From: Pseudoalteromonas lipolytica
GTDB taxonomy: Bacteria; Pseudomonadota; Gammaproteobacteria; Enterobacterales; Alteromonadaceae
Direction: 5' to 3'
Length of the DNA: 64,000 nt
Assembly (NCBI RefSeq): GCF_900116435.1
Contig: NZ_FPAZ01000009.1
Span: 167,675-231,674, forward strand
The notes under the pieces are model-generated. The model saw only the letters and a program-made list of their open reading frames with translations. It was not told the DNA's origin and did no database searches. Positions 43,511 through 53,847 of this stretch are shown here, piece by piece. A program made the translations under genes and the position numbers. Positions within the stretch are counted from its first letter, which is position 1; each line of letters opens with the position of its first letter.

Positions 43511-45751
43511 ATGAATGCTCAGCCTACAACTCTGTCTGGTAGTAATAAATCAGGTAGTACTAACACACAAAATTCGCAAGAAATAGATTTAATGGCGCTG
43601 TTAGGCGCATTAATCGATCGTAAATATTTCATTGTATTAATAACCACACTATTTATGGTAGCTGGAGTTATTTATGCGTTGTATGCCGCGCCTGTTTACC
43701 AAGCAAGTGCAATGATACAAGTTGAAGACAGCAGTGCCTCGGTACCGGGCTTTGACGACATGAGCGGTATGTTCGAAAGCACCTCGGCAGCAGTAACCGA
43801 AATAGAGCTACTTAAATCGCGCTCGGTGATTGGTGAGGCGGTTGACTCGCTAAATCTTGATGTAGTGGTTGAACCAAAGCTTTTCCCGTTTATTGGTAAT
43901 AAAGCATTTAGAAGCTTTAAGCCACAGACCCCAGGCCAATTAGCCGAGCCAAGCTTTGGTGCCAGCAGTTACGCATGGGGCGGCGAAAGTATCGATGTAT
44001 TTAGGTTCGATGTACCCAGCTATAATATTGGGCAAGAGTTTATTATTGTTGCAACACAAAATAACCGAGTTGAGCTACAAAATGCCGATGGCGACACATT
44101 GCTAACAGGTGCTGTAGGTAAAGAGCTAAGTAATGGTATTGTTAGCCTAACAATACGCAGCATTAATGCACGCCCGGGTACGGAGTTTTTAATTACTAAA
44201 CGCGACCGTTTAAATACCATTTTAGATTTACAAGCAGCGATTGGCGCAAGCGAAAAAGGCAAAGACTCGGGCATTATTAACCTTAGTTTACAAAGTGAAA
44301 ATGCAAGTTATGCCGAAAGAGTACTCGATAAAGTAGCGGCTATTTATGTTCGCCGCAATATCGACCGAAACAGCGCCGAGGCACAAAAATCACTGGAGTT
44401 TTTAGAGGTACAACTGCCTGAGGTTAAAAAGCAGCTTGAGTTTGCAGAACAACGCTTTAACGATTACCAAATAAAGCAAAAGTCAGTCAATATTACCCTA
44501 GAGACCCAAGGTGTACTTGAGCAAATAGTTGAGCTTGAAACAAAACTGCAAGAGCTCGAGCTTAAGCGTTTAGAACTTGGCCGTAAGTTTAAAAAAGACC
44601 ACCCAACCTACCAAGGCGTAATAGAGCAAATTGCTGCGGTAGAAAAACAGAAACAAAGCCTAACTGGCGAAGTAACAAACCTACCTTCAACCCAGCAAGA
44701 GTTATTACGTTTAAAGCGCGATGTTGAAGTAAGCAACCAAATTTACACCATGCTACTGGGCAAAACGCAAGAGCTCGATATTGTACGTGCAGGCACTGTG
44801 GGTAATGTAAGAATAATCGACACGGCTGAGGTTAATCGCTCTAAGCCAGTAAAACCTAAAAAAGCGCTTATTGTCGTTATGGCAACCATGCTAGGCGGCA
44901 TGCTGGCCGTTGCAATTGTATTAATACAAAAAGCGATTAATAAAGGGGTCGAAGACCCAAGCGAAATAGAAAGCATAGGCCTGCCTGTGTATGCAAGCGT
45001 ACCTTACTCAGACTATCAAGATAAACTTACTGGCTTTAGCCGCGCGCGTAAAGGCCGAGCAAAAGCGAAGTCGATTTTGGCGGTAGATAACCCAGCCGAC
45101 CTCTCGATAGAGGCACTGCGTAGCTTACGCACCAGCTTACACTTTGCGATGATGGAAGCTAAAAACAATATTATTGCAATTTCGGGCCCGAGCCCAGGTG
45201 TAGGTAAATCGTTTATATCGGTTAACTTGGCAACAGTATTGGCACAAAGCAATAAAAAGGTACTCATTATTGATGCCGATATGCGTAAAGGTTACTTACA
45301 AACACAGTTTGATATGCAATGGGATAACGGTTTAAGCGATTACTTATCGGGCCGTTTAAATTTAGACCAAGTAACAAAGCAGTCACAGGTTGAGGGGCTA
45401 GATGTAATAACCCGTGGGCAAATACCGCCTAACCCATCTGAGCTGTTAATGCACACTAACTTTAGTAAGCTGGTGGCAGAGGTAAGTAGTAAATACGACA
45501 TTGTAATTATAGACACGCCACCTATTTTAGCGGTAACAGACCCTGCAATAGTCAGTGCTCATGCAGGCAGTACTTTATTGGTGACTCGTTTTGGCCAAAA
45601 CCACTTGCGCGAAATAGAGCTAACCCGTAACCGCTTTGAGCAAAATGGTATCGACGTAAAAGGCGTAGTATTTAACGGCGTATTACGTAAAGCCAGTAAT
45701 GCCTACGGTTACTATGGTTATTACAACTATGAGTATAAGTCGGGTAACTAA
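43511..45751 (+). CDS. wzc: Capsule co-polymerase and tyrosine autokinase Wzc
   Basis: Inner-membrane protein that couples polymerisation to export through Wza. The 746 residues contain an N-terminal Wzz domain with a first helix at about 40-60 (YFIVLITTLFMVAGVIYAL) and coiled coils around 290-420. A second helix follows at about 455-475. The BY-kinase domain has Walker A GPSPGVGKS (Lys566), Walker A' VLIIDADMRKG and a Walker B-like IVIIDTPP. The C-terminus ends in seven tyrosines within 12 residues (AYGYYGYYNYEY), the autophosphorylation cluster dephosphorylated by Wzb. ATG 43511 is chosen over a TTG at 43478 that overlaps wzb. Confidence 0.95.
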   Translation: MNAQPTTLSGSNKSGSTNTQNSQEIDLMALLGALIDRKYFIVLITTLFMVAGVIYALYAAPVYQASAMIQVEDSSASVPGFDDMSGMFESTSAAVTEIELLKSRSVIGEAVDSLNLDVVVEPKLFPFIGNKAFRSFKPQTPGQLAEPSFGASSYAWGGESIDVFRFDVPSYNIGQEFIIVATQNNRVELQNADGDTLLTGAVGKELSNGIVSLTIRSINARPGTEFLITKRDRLNTILDLQAAIGASEKGKDSGIINLSLQSENASYAERVLDKVAAIYVRRNIDRNSAEAQKSLEFLEVQLPEVKKQLEFAEQRFNDYQIKQKSVNITLETQGVLEQIVELETKLQELELKRLELGRKFKKDHPTYQGVIEQIAAVEKQKQSLTGEVTNLPSTQQELLRLKRDVEVSNQIYTMLLGKTQELDIVRAGTVGNVRIIDTAEVNRSKPVKPKKALIVVMATMLGGMLAVAIVLIQKAINKGVEDPSEIESIGLPVYASVPYSDYQDKLTGFSRARKGRAKAKSILAVDNPADLSIEALRSLRTSLHFAMMEAKNNIIAISGPSPGVGKSFISVNLATVLAQSNKKVLIIDADMRKGYLQTQFDMQWDNGLSDYLSGRLNLDQVTKQSQVEGLDVITRGQIPPNPSELLMHTNFSKLVAEVSSKYDIVIIDTPPILAVTDPAIVSAHAGSTLLVTRFGQNHLREIELTRNRFEQNGIDVKGVVFNGVLRKASNAYGYYGYYNYEYKSGN

Positions 45752-45891
45752 GTAATAGCGTTTTATGTCGCGATACAATAGTTAAACAGCATTTTCTGAT
45801 TTGGATGAAAATACTTGAACGGAATTTCTGAAGCGAAATATATAAATGCTAGTTTAGCTAATGCTTAAAAGTTTTTTAATATATAAAGTTT

Positions 45892-45943
45892 ATTAGAGGG
45901 TAGGCTTTAGGTTTGTTGATTAATAGTATTTTCGCCCTCTAAT
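45892..45943 (+). other. Inverted repeat before rmlA
   Basis: ATTAGAGGG (45892-45900) and CCCTCTAAT (45935-45943) form a 9-bp inverted repeat 34 bases apart in the 217-base gap between wzc and rmlA. It could form a leader hairpin or bind a regulator. There is no T tract to make it a terminator. Confidence 0.4.
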
Positions 45944-45968
45944 ATAAATTGAAAAGTATGGTATTTAA

Positions 45969-46847
45969 ATGACTAAAGGAATTATCTTGGCGGGTGGAAG
46001 CGGCACCCGCTTATACCCACTAACAAAAGTAGTAAGTAAACAGTTAATGCCTGTTTATGACAAACCCATGGTGTACTATCCAATCGCTACACTTATGAAT
46101 GCAGGTGTTCAAGATGTTTTGATAATTACCACACCTGCAGAGCAAAGTCGTTTTAAAGAGTTACTAGGTGATGGCCGAGAGTGGGGTATTAATATTGAAT
46201 ATGTAGCACAGCCTTCACCTGATGGTCTTGCTCAAGCATTTTTATTGGGCGAAGAGTTTATTGGTGATAGCAATGTTGCTCTAGTCTTAGGTGATAACCT
46301 TTTTTATGGCCATGATTTAGTTAAGTCACTAACAAATGCAGCCTCTCGAGAAGTTGGTGGTACTGTATTTGGCTACCATGTTGCTAACCCTACAGCTTAT
46401 GGTGTTGTTGAATTCAACGACGAAGGTAAAGCTATTTCTATTGAAGAGAAACCCACGCAACCTAAATCGAACTACGCTGTGCCTGGTTTGTATTTTTTTG
46501 ACAATAAAGTAGTTGAATATGCAAAGAATGTTAAGCCCTCGCTTCGTGGTGAATTAGAAATTACAGATGTTATCGAGCAGTATTTAAAAGCAGGAACATT
46601 AAATGTTGAGATTATGGGCCGTGGTACTGCGTGGCTTGATACGGGTACACATGACAGCCTCCTTCAAGCAGCTCAATTCATCGAAACTATCGAAAAACGG
46701 CAGGGTCTAAAAGTGAATTGTCCAGAAGAAGTTGCTTATCGTATGGGGTATATAAGTGCTGAACAATTACGTGAGTTAGCAGAACCCTTGCGCAAAAGTG
46801 GTTATGGTGAGTATTTGCTAAATTTACTTTCGCAAAAGGTGTTTTAA
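45969..46847 (+). CDS. rmlA: Glucose-1-phosphate thymidylyltransferase RmlA
   Basis: First step of dTDP-L-rhamnose synthesis: glucose-1-phosphate plus dTTP to dTDP-glucose. The 292-residue protein has the nucleotide-binding [30 protein letters not shown] and [11 protein letters not shown] signatures. It opens the rmlACBD cluster and overlaps rmlC by one base. Confidence 0.96.
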   Translation: MTKGIILAGGSGTRLYPLTKVVSKQLMPVYDKPMVYYPIATLMNAGVQDVLIITTPAEQSRFKELLGDGREWGINIEYVAQPSPDGLAQAFLLGEEFIGDSNVALVLGDNLFYGHDLVKSLTNAASREVGGTVFGYHVANPTAYGVVEFNDEGKAISIEEKPTQPKSNYAVPGLYFFDNKVVEYAKNVKPSLRGELEITDVIEQYLKAGTLNVEIMGRGTAWLDTGTHDSLLQAAQFIETIEKRQGLKVNCPEEVAYRMGYISAEQLRELAEPLRKSGYGEYLLNLLSQKVF

Positions 46848-47392
46848 TGAATATTATTGATACAGCTATTCCCGATGTGAAAATTTTAGAGCCTAAAGTT
46901 TTTGGTGATGAGCGTGGTTTTTTTTTAGAAACGTTCCGAGAGGATTGGTTTAGAGAATCAGTCGCTGATGTCACATTTGTACAAGATAACCACAGTAAAT
47001 CAGCGCAAGGCATATTGCGTGGCTTGCATTACCAAACAGAGCAAACCCAAGGTAAGTTAGTTCGAGTGACTCAAGGTGAGGTTTATGACGTTGCAGTTGA
47101 TATGCGTAAAAATAGCCCAACATTTGGGCATCACATTGGTGTTTTATTGAACAGTGATAATAAACGCCAATTATGGGTGCCAGCAGGGTTTGCGCATGGT
47201 TTTTATGTAACCAGTGAAAGTGCTGAGTTTGTGTATAAATGCACCGATTATTACGCTCCCCAATTTGAACAGAGTGTTATTTGGAGTGATCCAGCCTTGA
47301 ATATTGAGTGGCCATTGGTTGATGGTAAAGCGCCTTTATTGTCGGCAAAAGATCAAGCTGGTTTATTACTCGCGAATGCCCCAGCCTTATAA
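46847..47392 (+). CDS. rmlC: dTDP-4-dehydrorhamnose 3,5-epimerase RmlC
   Basis: Third enzyme of the dTDP-rhamnose pathway. The 181-residue cupin shows the DERGFFLE start and the active-site segment [18 protein letters not shown] with its catalytic His. GFAHGFYV and [11 protein letters not shown] follow. Its position between rmlA and rmlB is a common variant of cluster order. Confidence 0.96.
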   Translation: MNIIDTAIPDVKILEPKVFGDERGFFLETFREDWFRESVADVTFVQDNHSKSAQGILRGLHYQTEQTQGKLVRVTQGEVYDVAVDMRKNSPTFGHHIGVLLNSDNKRQLWVPAGFAHGFYVTSESAEFVYKCTDYYAPQFEQSVIWSDPALNIEWPLVDGKAPLLSAKDQAGLLLANAPAL

Positions 47393-47405
47393 GAGAAATC
47401 GTAAA

Positions 47406-48470
47406 ATGAATAAAACAATTTTTGTCACAGGTGGTGCTGGCTTCATTGGTTCAGCGCTAGTGCGCTTTTTAATTGAAGAAACCGAACATACAGTCGTTAA
47501 TTTCGATAAGTTAACGTATGCGGGCAATCTCGAATCTTTAAACTCAATAGAAAGTAGTACTCGTTATAATTTCATACAAGGTGATATTTGTGATCGCGAA
47601 CATGTTAACTCTATTTTTGCGAAATACCAGCCTGACTTTATAATGCACTTGGCAGCAGAAAGTCATGTAGACCGTTCTATAGATGGTCCGGGTGAGTTTA
47701 TCCAAACGAATGTAGTAGGAACATACGAATTGCTTGAAGCTGCTCGCAGTTATTACGCTGGATTAGGAAATGACAAGAAGGCACAATTTCGCTTTCACCA
47801 CATCTCGACAGATGAAGTTTATGGTGACCTAGGTGAAACAGGCCTTTTCACAGAAGAAACATCTTATGAACCAAGCTCGCCTTATTCGGCTTCAAAAGCT
47901 GCTTCGGATCATTTAGTTAGAGCCTGGCATCGAACCTATCAATTACCGGTTGTTATAACTAACTGTTCAAATAACTATGGTCCATACCACTTTCCTGAAA
48001 AGTTGATTCCATTAATTATTTTGAATGCTTTAGAAGGTAAGCAATTGCCTGTATATGGCGATGGTAAGCAAGTACGCGATTGGTTATATGTTGAAGACCA
48101 TGCCCGTGCACTTTATAAAGTGGTTACTGAAGGTAAGTTGGGTGAAACTTATAACATAGGTGGTTTTAATGAAAAACAAAATATTGAGGTAGTCACGACT
48201 ATTTGTAATCACCTTAATGAATTAATCCAAGAAAAGCCTGCAAATTTAAATGACTTTAAAGAACTCATTTCATTTGTAAAAGACCGCCCAGGACATGATG
48301 TTCGTTACGCAATTGATGCAACTAAAATTAATAAAGAGTTAGGCTGGCAACCAGAAGAAACGTTTGAATCCGGTATTTTAAAAACCATTAAATGGTATTT
48401 AGAGAACCAAGCATGGTGTCAAAATGTGCAAGATGGCTCTTACCAGCGTGAGCGTTTAGGCAATAATTAA
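47406..48470 (+). CDS. rmlB: dTDP-glucose 4,6-dehydratase RmlB
   Basis: Second enzyme of the pathway, an extended SDR that makes dTDP-4-keto-6-deoxyglucose. ATG 47406 (354 residues) gives [17 protein letters not shown]; an upstream in-frame start at 47304 would overlap rmlC by 89 bases and is rejected. Catalytic features are [10 protein letters not shown] (Thr-Asp-Glu) and the [11 protein letters not shown]yr-x3-Lys. It is followed at once by rmlD, with a one-base overlap. Confidence 0.96.
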   Translation: MNKTIFVTGGAGFIGSALVRFLIEETEHTVVNFDKLTYAGNLESLNSIESSTRYNFIQGDICDREHVNSIFAKYQPDFIMHLAAESHVDRSIDGPGEFIQTNVVGTYELLEAARSYYAGLGNDKKAQFRFHHISTDEVYGDLGETGLFTEETSYEPSSPYSASKAASDHLVRAWHRTYQLPVVITNCSNNYGPYHFPEKLIPLIILNALEGKQLPVYGDGKQVRDWLYVEDHARALYKVVTEGKLGETYNIGGFNEKQNIEVVTTICNHLNELIQEKPANLNDFKELISFVKDRPGHDVRYAIDATKINKELGWQPEETFESGILKTIKWYLENQAWCQNVQDGSYQRERLGNN

Positions 48471-49303
48471 TGAAAGTACTTATTATTGGTAAAAATGGGC
48501 AAGTTGCATGGGAGCTACAGCAAACTTGCCCTAGTCATATACATGCGAAGGCTTTTGGCCGCGAAAATATTGATATTACTAACCCAAATAGCATTGAAGC
48601 GGTAATAAGTACGTTTCAACCTGCGGTTATTATAAATGCCGCGGCGTATACAGCGGTAGATAAAGCAGAATCAGATAAAGATAACGCCTATCTAATAAAT
48701 GCGACAGCTGTTGAGTATTTAGCAAAAGCAGCACATAAACATAGCATCCGTTTCATTCATATATCGACGGACTTTGTGTTTGATGGTAGTAAAAACAAGC
48801 CATATACAGTGAGCGATAAAGCAAACCCGATCAATGTTTATGGTGCATCTAAATTGGCAGGTGAGCAAGCTATTGCGAAGTATTGCCCTGAAAATTCAGC
48901 AATTGTTCGTACATCTTGGGTTTATTCGAGTCACGGTAATAACTTTGTAAAAACAATGCTGCGTTTAATGGCAGAAAAGGATGAGTTAAATGTAGTGAGC
49001 GACCAAATAGGGTGCCCTACAAACGCGAGAGGCCTTGCGCGATTTTTATGGCAGCTCGCTGTGCTGGAAAGCTTGGAGCCGATTTATCACTATAGTGATT
49101 TAGGTGTAGCAAGTTGGTATGACTTTGCTGTGGCAATACAAGAAATAGCCTATGATGCAGGTAAATTAGAGAAAAAAATACCAATAAAGCCGATCCCAGC
49201 AAGTAATTACCCAACCCCTGCCAAGCGACCGGTGTTTAGTTTGATGTTGAAAGGTGATAATGGAGTACATTGGCGTGAGTATTTGAGCTCAATGTTGTCT
49301 TAG
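48470..49303 (+). CDS. rmlD: dTDP-4-dehydrorhamnose reductase RmlD
   Basis: Last step to dTDP-L-rhamnose. The 277-residue SDR has the NADPH motif GKNGQVAWEL, STDFVFDG and the catalytic YGASKLAGE. With rmlA, rmlC and rmlB it makes the full pathway, so the glycan almost certainly contains L-rhamnose. It ends 57 bp before the next dehydrogenase gene. Confidence 0.95.
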   Translation: MKVLIIGKNGQVAWELQQTCPSHIHAKAFGRENIDITNPNSIEAVISTFQPAVIINAAAYTAVDKAESDKDNAYLINATAVEYLAKAAHKHSIRFIHISTDFVFDGSKNKPYTVSDKANPINVYGASKLAGEQAIAKYCPENSAIVRTSWVYSSHGNNFVKTMLRLMAEKDELNVVSDQIGCPTNARGLARFLWQLAVLESLEPIYHYSDLGVASWYDFAVAIQEIAYDAGKLEKKIPIKPIPASNYPTPAKRPVFSLMLKGDNGVHWREYLSSMLS

Positions 49304-49360
49304 TTATTTTTCTAACTTAATAATATTTCTAATTTTAAATAGATTAAAGAGAGTTTTTAA

Positions 49361-50641
49361 ATGCACGATTCATTAACGGACCTAAAAATTGGCATAATAG
49401 GTTTAGGGTATGTTGGTCTACCTTTAGCGGTAGAGTTCGGTAAAAAATACCAAACATTAGGTTTTGATATTAATCAAAATCGCGTTGCACAATTAGTGGC
49501 AGGGCATGATGCTACGCTTGAAGTAAGTGACACAGAGTTAAAAGAGTCTAAAAATTTAAAGTATTCATATACTGTATCCGATTTAGAATCGTGCAATGTG
49601 TATATTGTTACAGTACCAACACCTATTGATGAACATAAACAGCCAGATTTAACTCCGCTTATTAAAGCAAGTGAAATGTTGGGTAAAGTAGTTAAAAAAG
49701 GCGACATTATCATTTATGAGTCTACTGTTTACCCTGGAGCCACAGAAGAAGTATGTTTACCTGTGGTAGAGCAAGTATCTGGTTTAGCTTTTAATACAGA
49801 CTTTTTTGCAGGTTACTCACCAGAGCGCATAAACCCGGGTGATAAAGAGCACCGTGTTACAAATATTTTAAAAGTTACAAGTGGCTCAACTCCTGAAATT
49901 GCTGAGTTGGTTGATCAGCTTTATAAATCAATAATTACAGCGGGCACACATAAAGCTAGTTCAATTAAAGTGGCTGAAGCGGCTAAAGTTATTGAAAATA
50001 CTCAGCGCGATGTAAACATTGCTTTAATTAATGAGTTATCAATTATTTTTAATAAGCTTGGCATTGATACACTCGAAGTATTAGAAGCAGCTGGTACTAA
50101 ATGGAACTTTTTACCTTTCCGCCCTGGTTTAGTGGGGGGGCACTGCATCGGAGTAGACCCGTATTACTTAACCCATAAAGCGCAAAGTGTAGGTTATCAC
50201 CCAGAAATGATTTTAGCAGGCCGTCGTTTAAATGATGGCATGGGCAAACATGTAGTATCAGAACTCGTTAAAAAAATGCTTAAGAAGCGTATTCAAGTAG
50301 AAGGCGCTAACGTATTAGTTATGGGCTTAACATTTAAAGAGAACTGCCCAGACCTACGTAATACAAAGGTCGTAGATATTGTAAGCGAGCTTAAAGAGTA
50401 CAACATTAATGTAGATATTGTAGACCCTTGGTGCTCTAACGAAGAAGCTGAGCACGAATATAGCTTATCGCTTACCGCTGAGCATAAGCAAAATTATTAT
50501 GATGCAATAGTGCTGGCTGTTGGGCATAACGAATTTAAAGAGATGGGTGCAGAAAAAATTAGAGCGTTAGGTAAAGAGCAACATGTGCTTTACGACTTGA
50601 AATATGTACTTCCTAAGCAAAGTGTAGATATGCGTTTATAA
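49361..50641 (+). CDS. tviB: UDP-N-acetylhexosamine 6-dehydrogenase (WbpO/TviB type)
   Basis: NAD-dependent four-electron oxidation of UDP-GalNAc or UDP-GlcNAc to the uronic acid. The 426-residue protein has [14 protein letters not shown] at the N-terminus, [28 protein letters not shown] and the catalytic cysteine in [11 protein letters not shown]. Length and the [10 protein letters not shown] segment fit the TviB/WbpO group better than WecC or Ugd. The next gene is the matching C4-epimerase, so the product is probably UDP-GalNAcA. Terminator-like hairpin follows. Confidence 0.9.
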   Translation: MHDSLTDLKIGIIGLGYVGLPLAVEFGKKYQTLGFDINQNRVAQLVAGHDATLEVSDTELKESKNLKYSYTVSDLESCNVYIVTVPTPIDEHKQPDLTPLIKASEMLGKVVKKGDIIIYESTVYPGATEEVCLPVVEQVSGLAFNTDFFAGYSPERINPGDKEHRVTNILKVTSGSTPEIAELVDQLYKSIITAGTHKASSIKVAEAAKVIENTQRDVNIALINELSIIFNKLGIDTLEVLEAAGTKWNFLPFRPGLVGGHCIGVDPYYLTHKAQSVGYHPEMILAGRRLNDGMGKHVVSELVKKMLKKRIQVEGANVLVMGLTFKENCPDLRNTKVVDIVSELKEYNINVDIVDPWCSNEEAEHEYSLSLTAEHKQNYYDAIVLAVGHNEFKEMGAEKIRALGKEQHVLYDLKYVLPKQSVDMRL

Positions 50642-50667
50642 AAGCTATTTAATTTATAATCTAATTT

Positions 50668-50689
50668 CTGGGGCGTTAGCCCCAGTTTT
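50668..50689 (+). terminator. Intrinsic terminator or attenuator after the tviB-like gene
   Basis: CTGGGGC (50668-50674) pairs with GCCCCAG (50679-50685) around a GTTA loop, followed by TTTT. It lies inside the glycan cluster, so it probably attenuates rather than ends transcription. Confidence 0.7.
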
Positions 50690-50724
50690 ACCTGAATTTA
50701 AATGCCAGTTTTCAAAGGATTTTT

Positions 50725-51753
50725 ATGACTCGTTACGAACAAATCAAAACAGAATTACGCACTTCACCAAAAATATGGCTAGTAACTGGTGTTGCAGGTT
50801 TTATTGGCTCAAACTTATTAGAACATTTACTAAAACTAAACCAAACAGTAATAGGGCTAGATAACTTTGCAACGGGCCATCAGCATAACTTGGATGAAGT
50901 GCAAGGTTTAGTTTCAGCTGAACACTGGGCAAATTTCAAATTTATTGAAGGTGATATTCGTAACTATCAAGATTGCGAAAGAGCCTTAGCTCATAATGTT
51001 GACTATGTATTGCATCAAGCTGCGTTAGGTTCTGTTCCGCGATCGATTGCAGACCCAATTACAACTAATGCAGCAAATATCACAGGCTTTTTAAATATGC
51101 TGCAAGCAGCAAAAGAAGCGAATGTTAAAAGCTTTACCTATGCAGCAAGTAGCTCTACTTATGGTGACCACCCAGCGTTACCAAAGGTTGAAGAAAATAT
51201 TGGTAACCCTTTATCACCATACGCAGTAACTAAATATGTAAATGAGCTTTATGCCGGTGTATATGCCCGCACTTATGGTTTTAAAACAATAGGATTACGC
51301 TATTTTAATGTATTTGGTCAGCGTCAAGATCCTGATGGTGCCTATGCAGCGGTTATACCTAAGTGGACTGCAGCGATGATTAAAGGCGATGATGTATATA
51401 TTAATGGTGATGGTGAAACAAGCCGCGACTTTTGTTTTATCGAAAATACAGTGCAAATGAATATTTTGGCTGCAACAGCTCCGGATGGAGCAAAAGATGA
51501 CGTTTATAATGTCGCAGTGGGTGACCGAACCACCCTTAATGATTTATATGTAGCTATACAGAATGCACTAAAAGAGTGTGATTTTGACTCGACGAAAGAA
51601 CCAATATATCGCGATTTTAGGGCTGGAGACGTACGGCACTCTCAGGCAGACATAAAAAAAGCAGAAAATAAATTAGGCTACTCGCCTGAGTATCCAATCC
51701 TTAAAGGAATCAGTAAAGCGATGCCTTGGTATAAAGTTTTTTTGAAAGCATAA
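50725..51753 (+). CDS. wbpP: UDP-N-acetylglucosamine(uronic acid) C4-epimerase (WbpP/TviC type)
   Basis: Extended SDR that interconverts UDP-GlcNAc and UDP-GalNAc, or their uronic acids. The 342 residues are recognisably WbpP-like throughout: [75 protein letters not shown] and [10 protein letters not shown]. It pairs with the dehydrogenase upstream, as tviB-tviC do in the Vi antigen locus. Confidence 0.93.
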   Translation: MTRYEQIKTELRTSPKIWLVTGVAGFIGSNLLEHLLKLNQTVIGLDNFATGHQHNLDEVQGLVSAEHWANFKFIEGDIRNYQDCERALAHNVDYVLHQAALGSVPRSIADPITTNAANITGFLNMLQAAKEANVKSFTYAASSSTYGDHPALPKVEENIGNPLSPYAVTKYVNELYAGVYARTYGFKTIGLRYFNVFGQRQDPDGAYAAVIPKWTAAMIKGDDVYINGDGETSRDFCFIENTVQMNILAATAPDGAKDDVYNVAVGDRTTLNDLYVAIQNALKECDFDSTKEPIYRDFRAGDVRHSQADIKKAENKLGYSPEYPILKGISKAMPWYKVFLKA

Positions 51754-51768
51754 CGCGCTGAGGTCAAA

Positions 51769-52683
51769 GTGGAAAAAAGCAAAATTCTTTTTTTGTGGTT
51801 AAATGATAGAGAGTTTCATGCACAAAATGCAGAAAAGAGAGGAGTTGATGTAAGTCAGGTTTATAAGAATCACTCAAAAATACTAAAAGCCTTTCGACGT
51901 TTAATTATAAAGTTTCCTGTAATAACTATCAGGCCATGGCTTAATTCGAAATGGGTCAAAAAGTTAAAAAAATATAATACAATTATAATACATGCATCGA
52001 AGTTGACTCCCCCAGTTGTTGCTTTTATTAACAAAGAGCATCCTGATGCTAGGGTAATAGTCTGGTATTGGAACCCTATTATAAAAACAATTGCTCTTGA
52101 TGCTTTCAGTCATTTGAATTGCGAAGTATGGACTTTTGATGAAAAAGACTCTGAAGAATATAATATTCCCCATAATACTCAATATTATTTTTCTAACTGT
52201 CATTTTGCTGCGCTAAATAAAAGGCTTGATAACGATATCTTCTTTGTAGGAGGTGACAAGGGTAGGCTTGATTACTTAATAAAAGCAAAAGAATCGTTTA
52301 TTTCAGCTGGGGCTAGAGTTTTTTTTAATATTACTAATACAGCTAAAGTTAAAGTTAAAAACGATATCTATCAGGATAGGATGAGTTATGATGACGTTGT
52401 TCATAAGATATTGCAGTCAAGAGCGATACTGGATGTTGTTTCTCAGAACCAGTCAGGTTTGACCTTGAGGCCTTTAGAATCTATTTTTTATGAGCGTAAG
52501 TTAATAACGAATGACAAGAGTATTATAGAAAGGGATTTTTATAGGAAAGAGAATATATTTATCCTTGAACACGATGAAGTTTCTAATATAAACGAGTTTA
52601 TTAATTCTCCTTATAAGCCTCTACCAAAAGAGCTTGTTAATAAATATGATTTTGATGCTTGGCTAGCAAGGTTTTTCATGTGA
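51769..52683 (+). CDS. Uncharacterised protein, possibly a GT-B-like glycosyltransferase
   Basis: I do not recognise this 304-residue protein with certainty. It has no signal peptide or membrane helix and starts at GTG 51769 after GAGG. Visible features are alternating hydrophobic strands (TIIIHASKL, ARVIVWYWNP) and a C-terminal RPLESIFYERKLITND segment resembling the donor-site end of GT-B transferases such as the CgeB-like group. It is AT-rich and lies between the epimerase and the polymerase, so a transferase or glycan-modifying role is plausible. No catalytic residues can be named. Confidence 0.55.
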   Translation: MEKSKILFLWLNDREFHAQNAEKRGVDVSQVYKNHSKILKAFRRLIIKFPVITIRPWLNSKWVKKLKKYNTIIIHASKLTPPVVAFINKEHPDARVIVWYWNPIIKTIALDAFSHLNCEVWTFDEKDSEEYNIPHNTQYYFSNCHFAALNKRLDNDIFFVGGDKGRLDYLIKAKESFISAGARVFFNITNTAKVKVKNDIYQDRMSYDDVVHKILQSRAILDVVSQNQSGLTLRPLESIFYERKLITNDKSIIERDFYRKENIFILEHDEVSNINEFINSPYKPLPKELVNKYDFDAWLARFFM

Positions 52684-52729
52684 AACAGATGATTTTTAAT
52701 ATATTTCAATACGGCTTGATTTATGATTT

Positions 52730-53836
52730 ATGATTGAATTTATATATTTTATATGTATTTTTATGTGCATAATTGGTTCTGTTATTGAAAAGCAGATTCC
52801 ACTATTTAAAATACTTTTGCTAGTTTTAATCGCATACTTAATAGGGCGGGCTCCTGAGACTCCCGATACTTATAATTATTACTTTAGGTATATAAATGCC
52901 CCATTTTTAGTTGGGGAAGGAAGTTACGAGGAAGGGTATGACCTACTGCAAAGAATAGGCCATGTATTTAGTCTTGATTATATAGAGTTTCGCTATATAA
53001 CTTCATTTTTAGCTATTTTCCTTGTGGATAAAGTTGTAAATAAGCTTTCTGTTAGAGCTAGCTATCTTTTTCTTCTTTTTTATTGTTTGTTTTTTATTTT
53101 TATAGATACAGAGCAAATAAGAAGTTATCTGGCCTTTTGTCTTGTTATAACTGGTTTTTATTATTTGGCTTTTTCAGAAATCAAAACCCGAAAGATAGTT
53201 TTTGTATGTTTTGTACTGGCTGCTTCAACTATACATGTGAGTATGTTTGCGTATCTTCCTTTGTTACTAATATCCTTCAAGAATAAAAGACTAATAGTTA
53301 AATGTGTTGCAGTAGTTACTTTGTTCAGTTGTATATTTATCTTTATGTTTGGAAATAATTTAGGTTTTATTAAGTCTTTGATGGAGCTTGCAACGGAAAA
53401 CAGCGATAGATTAAGTCAGTATGGTGCCAGTAAGGTTAGGTTTGGCTTTTTATATCCAGTTATGGCTCATGTATTAAGTTTGTCTATTGTGCTGTATCTA
53501 AATAATATGAGAAAAGAATCTGATAGTATTCACTTTAAGAATACGGTTGAATTAATGTTAATAGTTAATCTAATATCGTTTATATATTTCCCTCTTTATA
53601 TGTTTAATTTACAATTTTTTAGATTGGGGCGAGGGATTATGATGATAAATTTTGTTTTTTTATCTTATTTAATAGTGAATTCCAGCCTTAAAAGTCACAG
53701 GTTTTATTTTTTGATTTTTGGGTCTTTTCTTATTCAGTTCCTTCTTTTTTACTACACATTTTTTGTTGGGGAACACGTTGAAGATATCATTGTTCCTTTC
53801 TTTAATGTAAAAAATATAATTGATACATACGGTTAA
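52730..53836 (+). CDS. wzy: Polysaccharide polymerase Wzy (EpsG-like)
   Basis: Polytopic inner-membrane protein (368 residues, about ten hydrophobic segments) with the EpsG-family pattern. Early TPDTYNYYFRYI and YEEGYDLLQRI are followed by FIDTEQIRSYLAFCLVITGFYYLA and a STIHVSMFAYLPL segment. It would join flipped repeat units in the periplasm, with Wzc setting length. Very AT-rich, low conservation, adjacent to wzx; all usual for wzy. Confidence 0.8.
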   Translation: MIEFIYFICIFMCIIGSVIEKQIPLFKILLLVLIAYLIGRAPETPDTYNYYFRYINAPFLVGEGSYEEGYDLLQRIGHVFSLDYIEFRYITSFLAIFLVDKVVNKLSVRASYLFLLFYCLFFIFIDTEQIRSYLAFCLVITGFYYLAFSEIKTRKIVFVCFVLAASTIHVSMFAYLPLLLISFKNKRLIVKCVAVVTLFSCIFIFMFGNNLGFIKSLMELATENSDRLSQYGASKVRFGFLYPVMAHVLSLSIVLYLNNMRKESDSIHFKNTVELMLIVNLISFIYFPLYMFNLQFFRLGRGIMMINFVFLSYLIVNSSLKSHRFYFLIFGSFLIQFLLFYYTFFVGEHVEDIIVPFFNVKNIIDTYG

Positions 53837-53847
53837 GGCCTTAGAAC

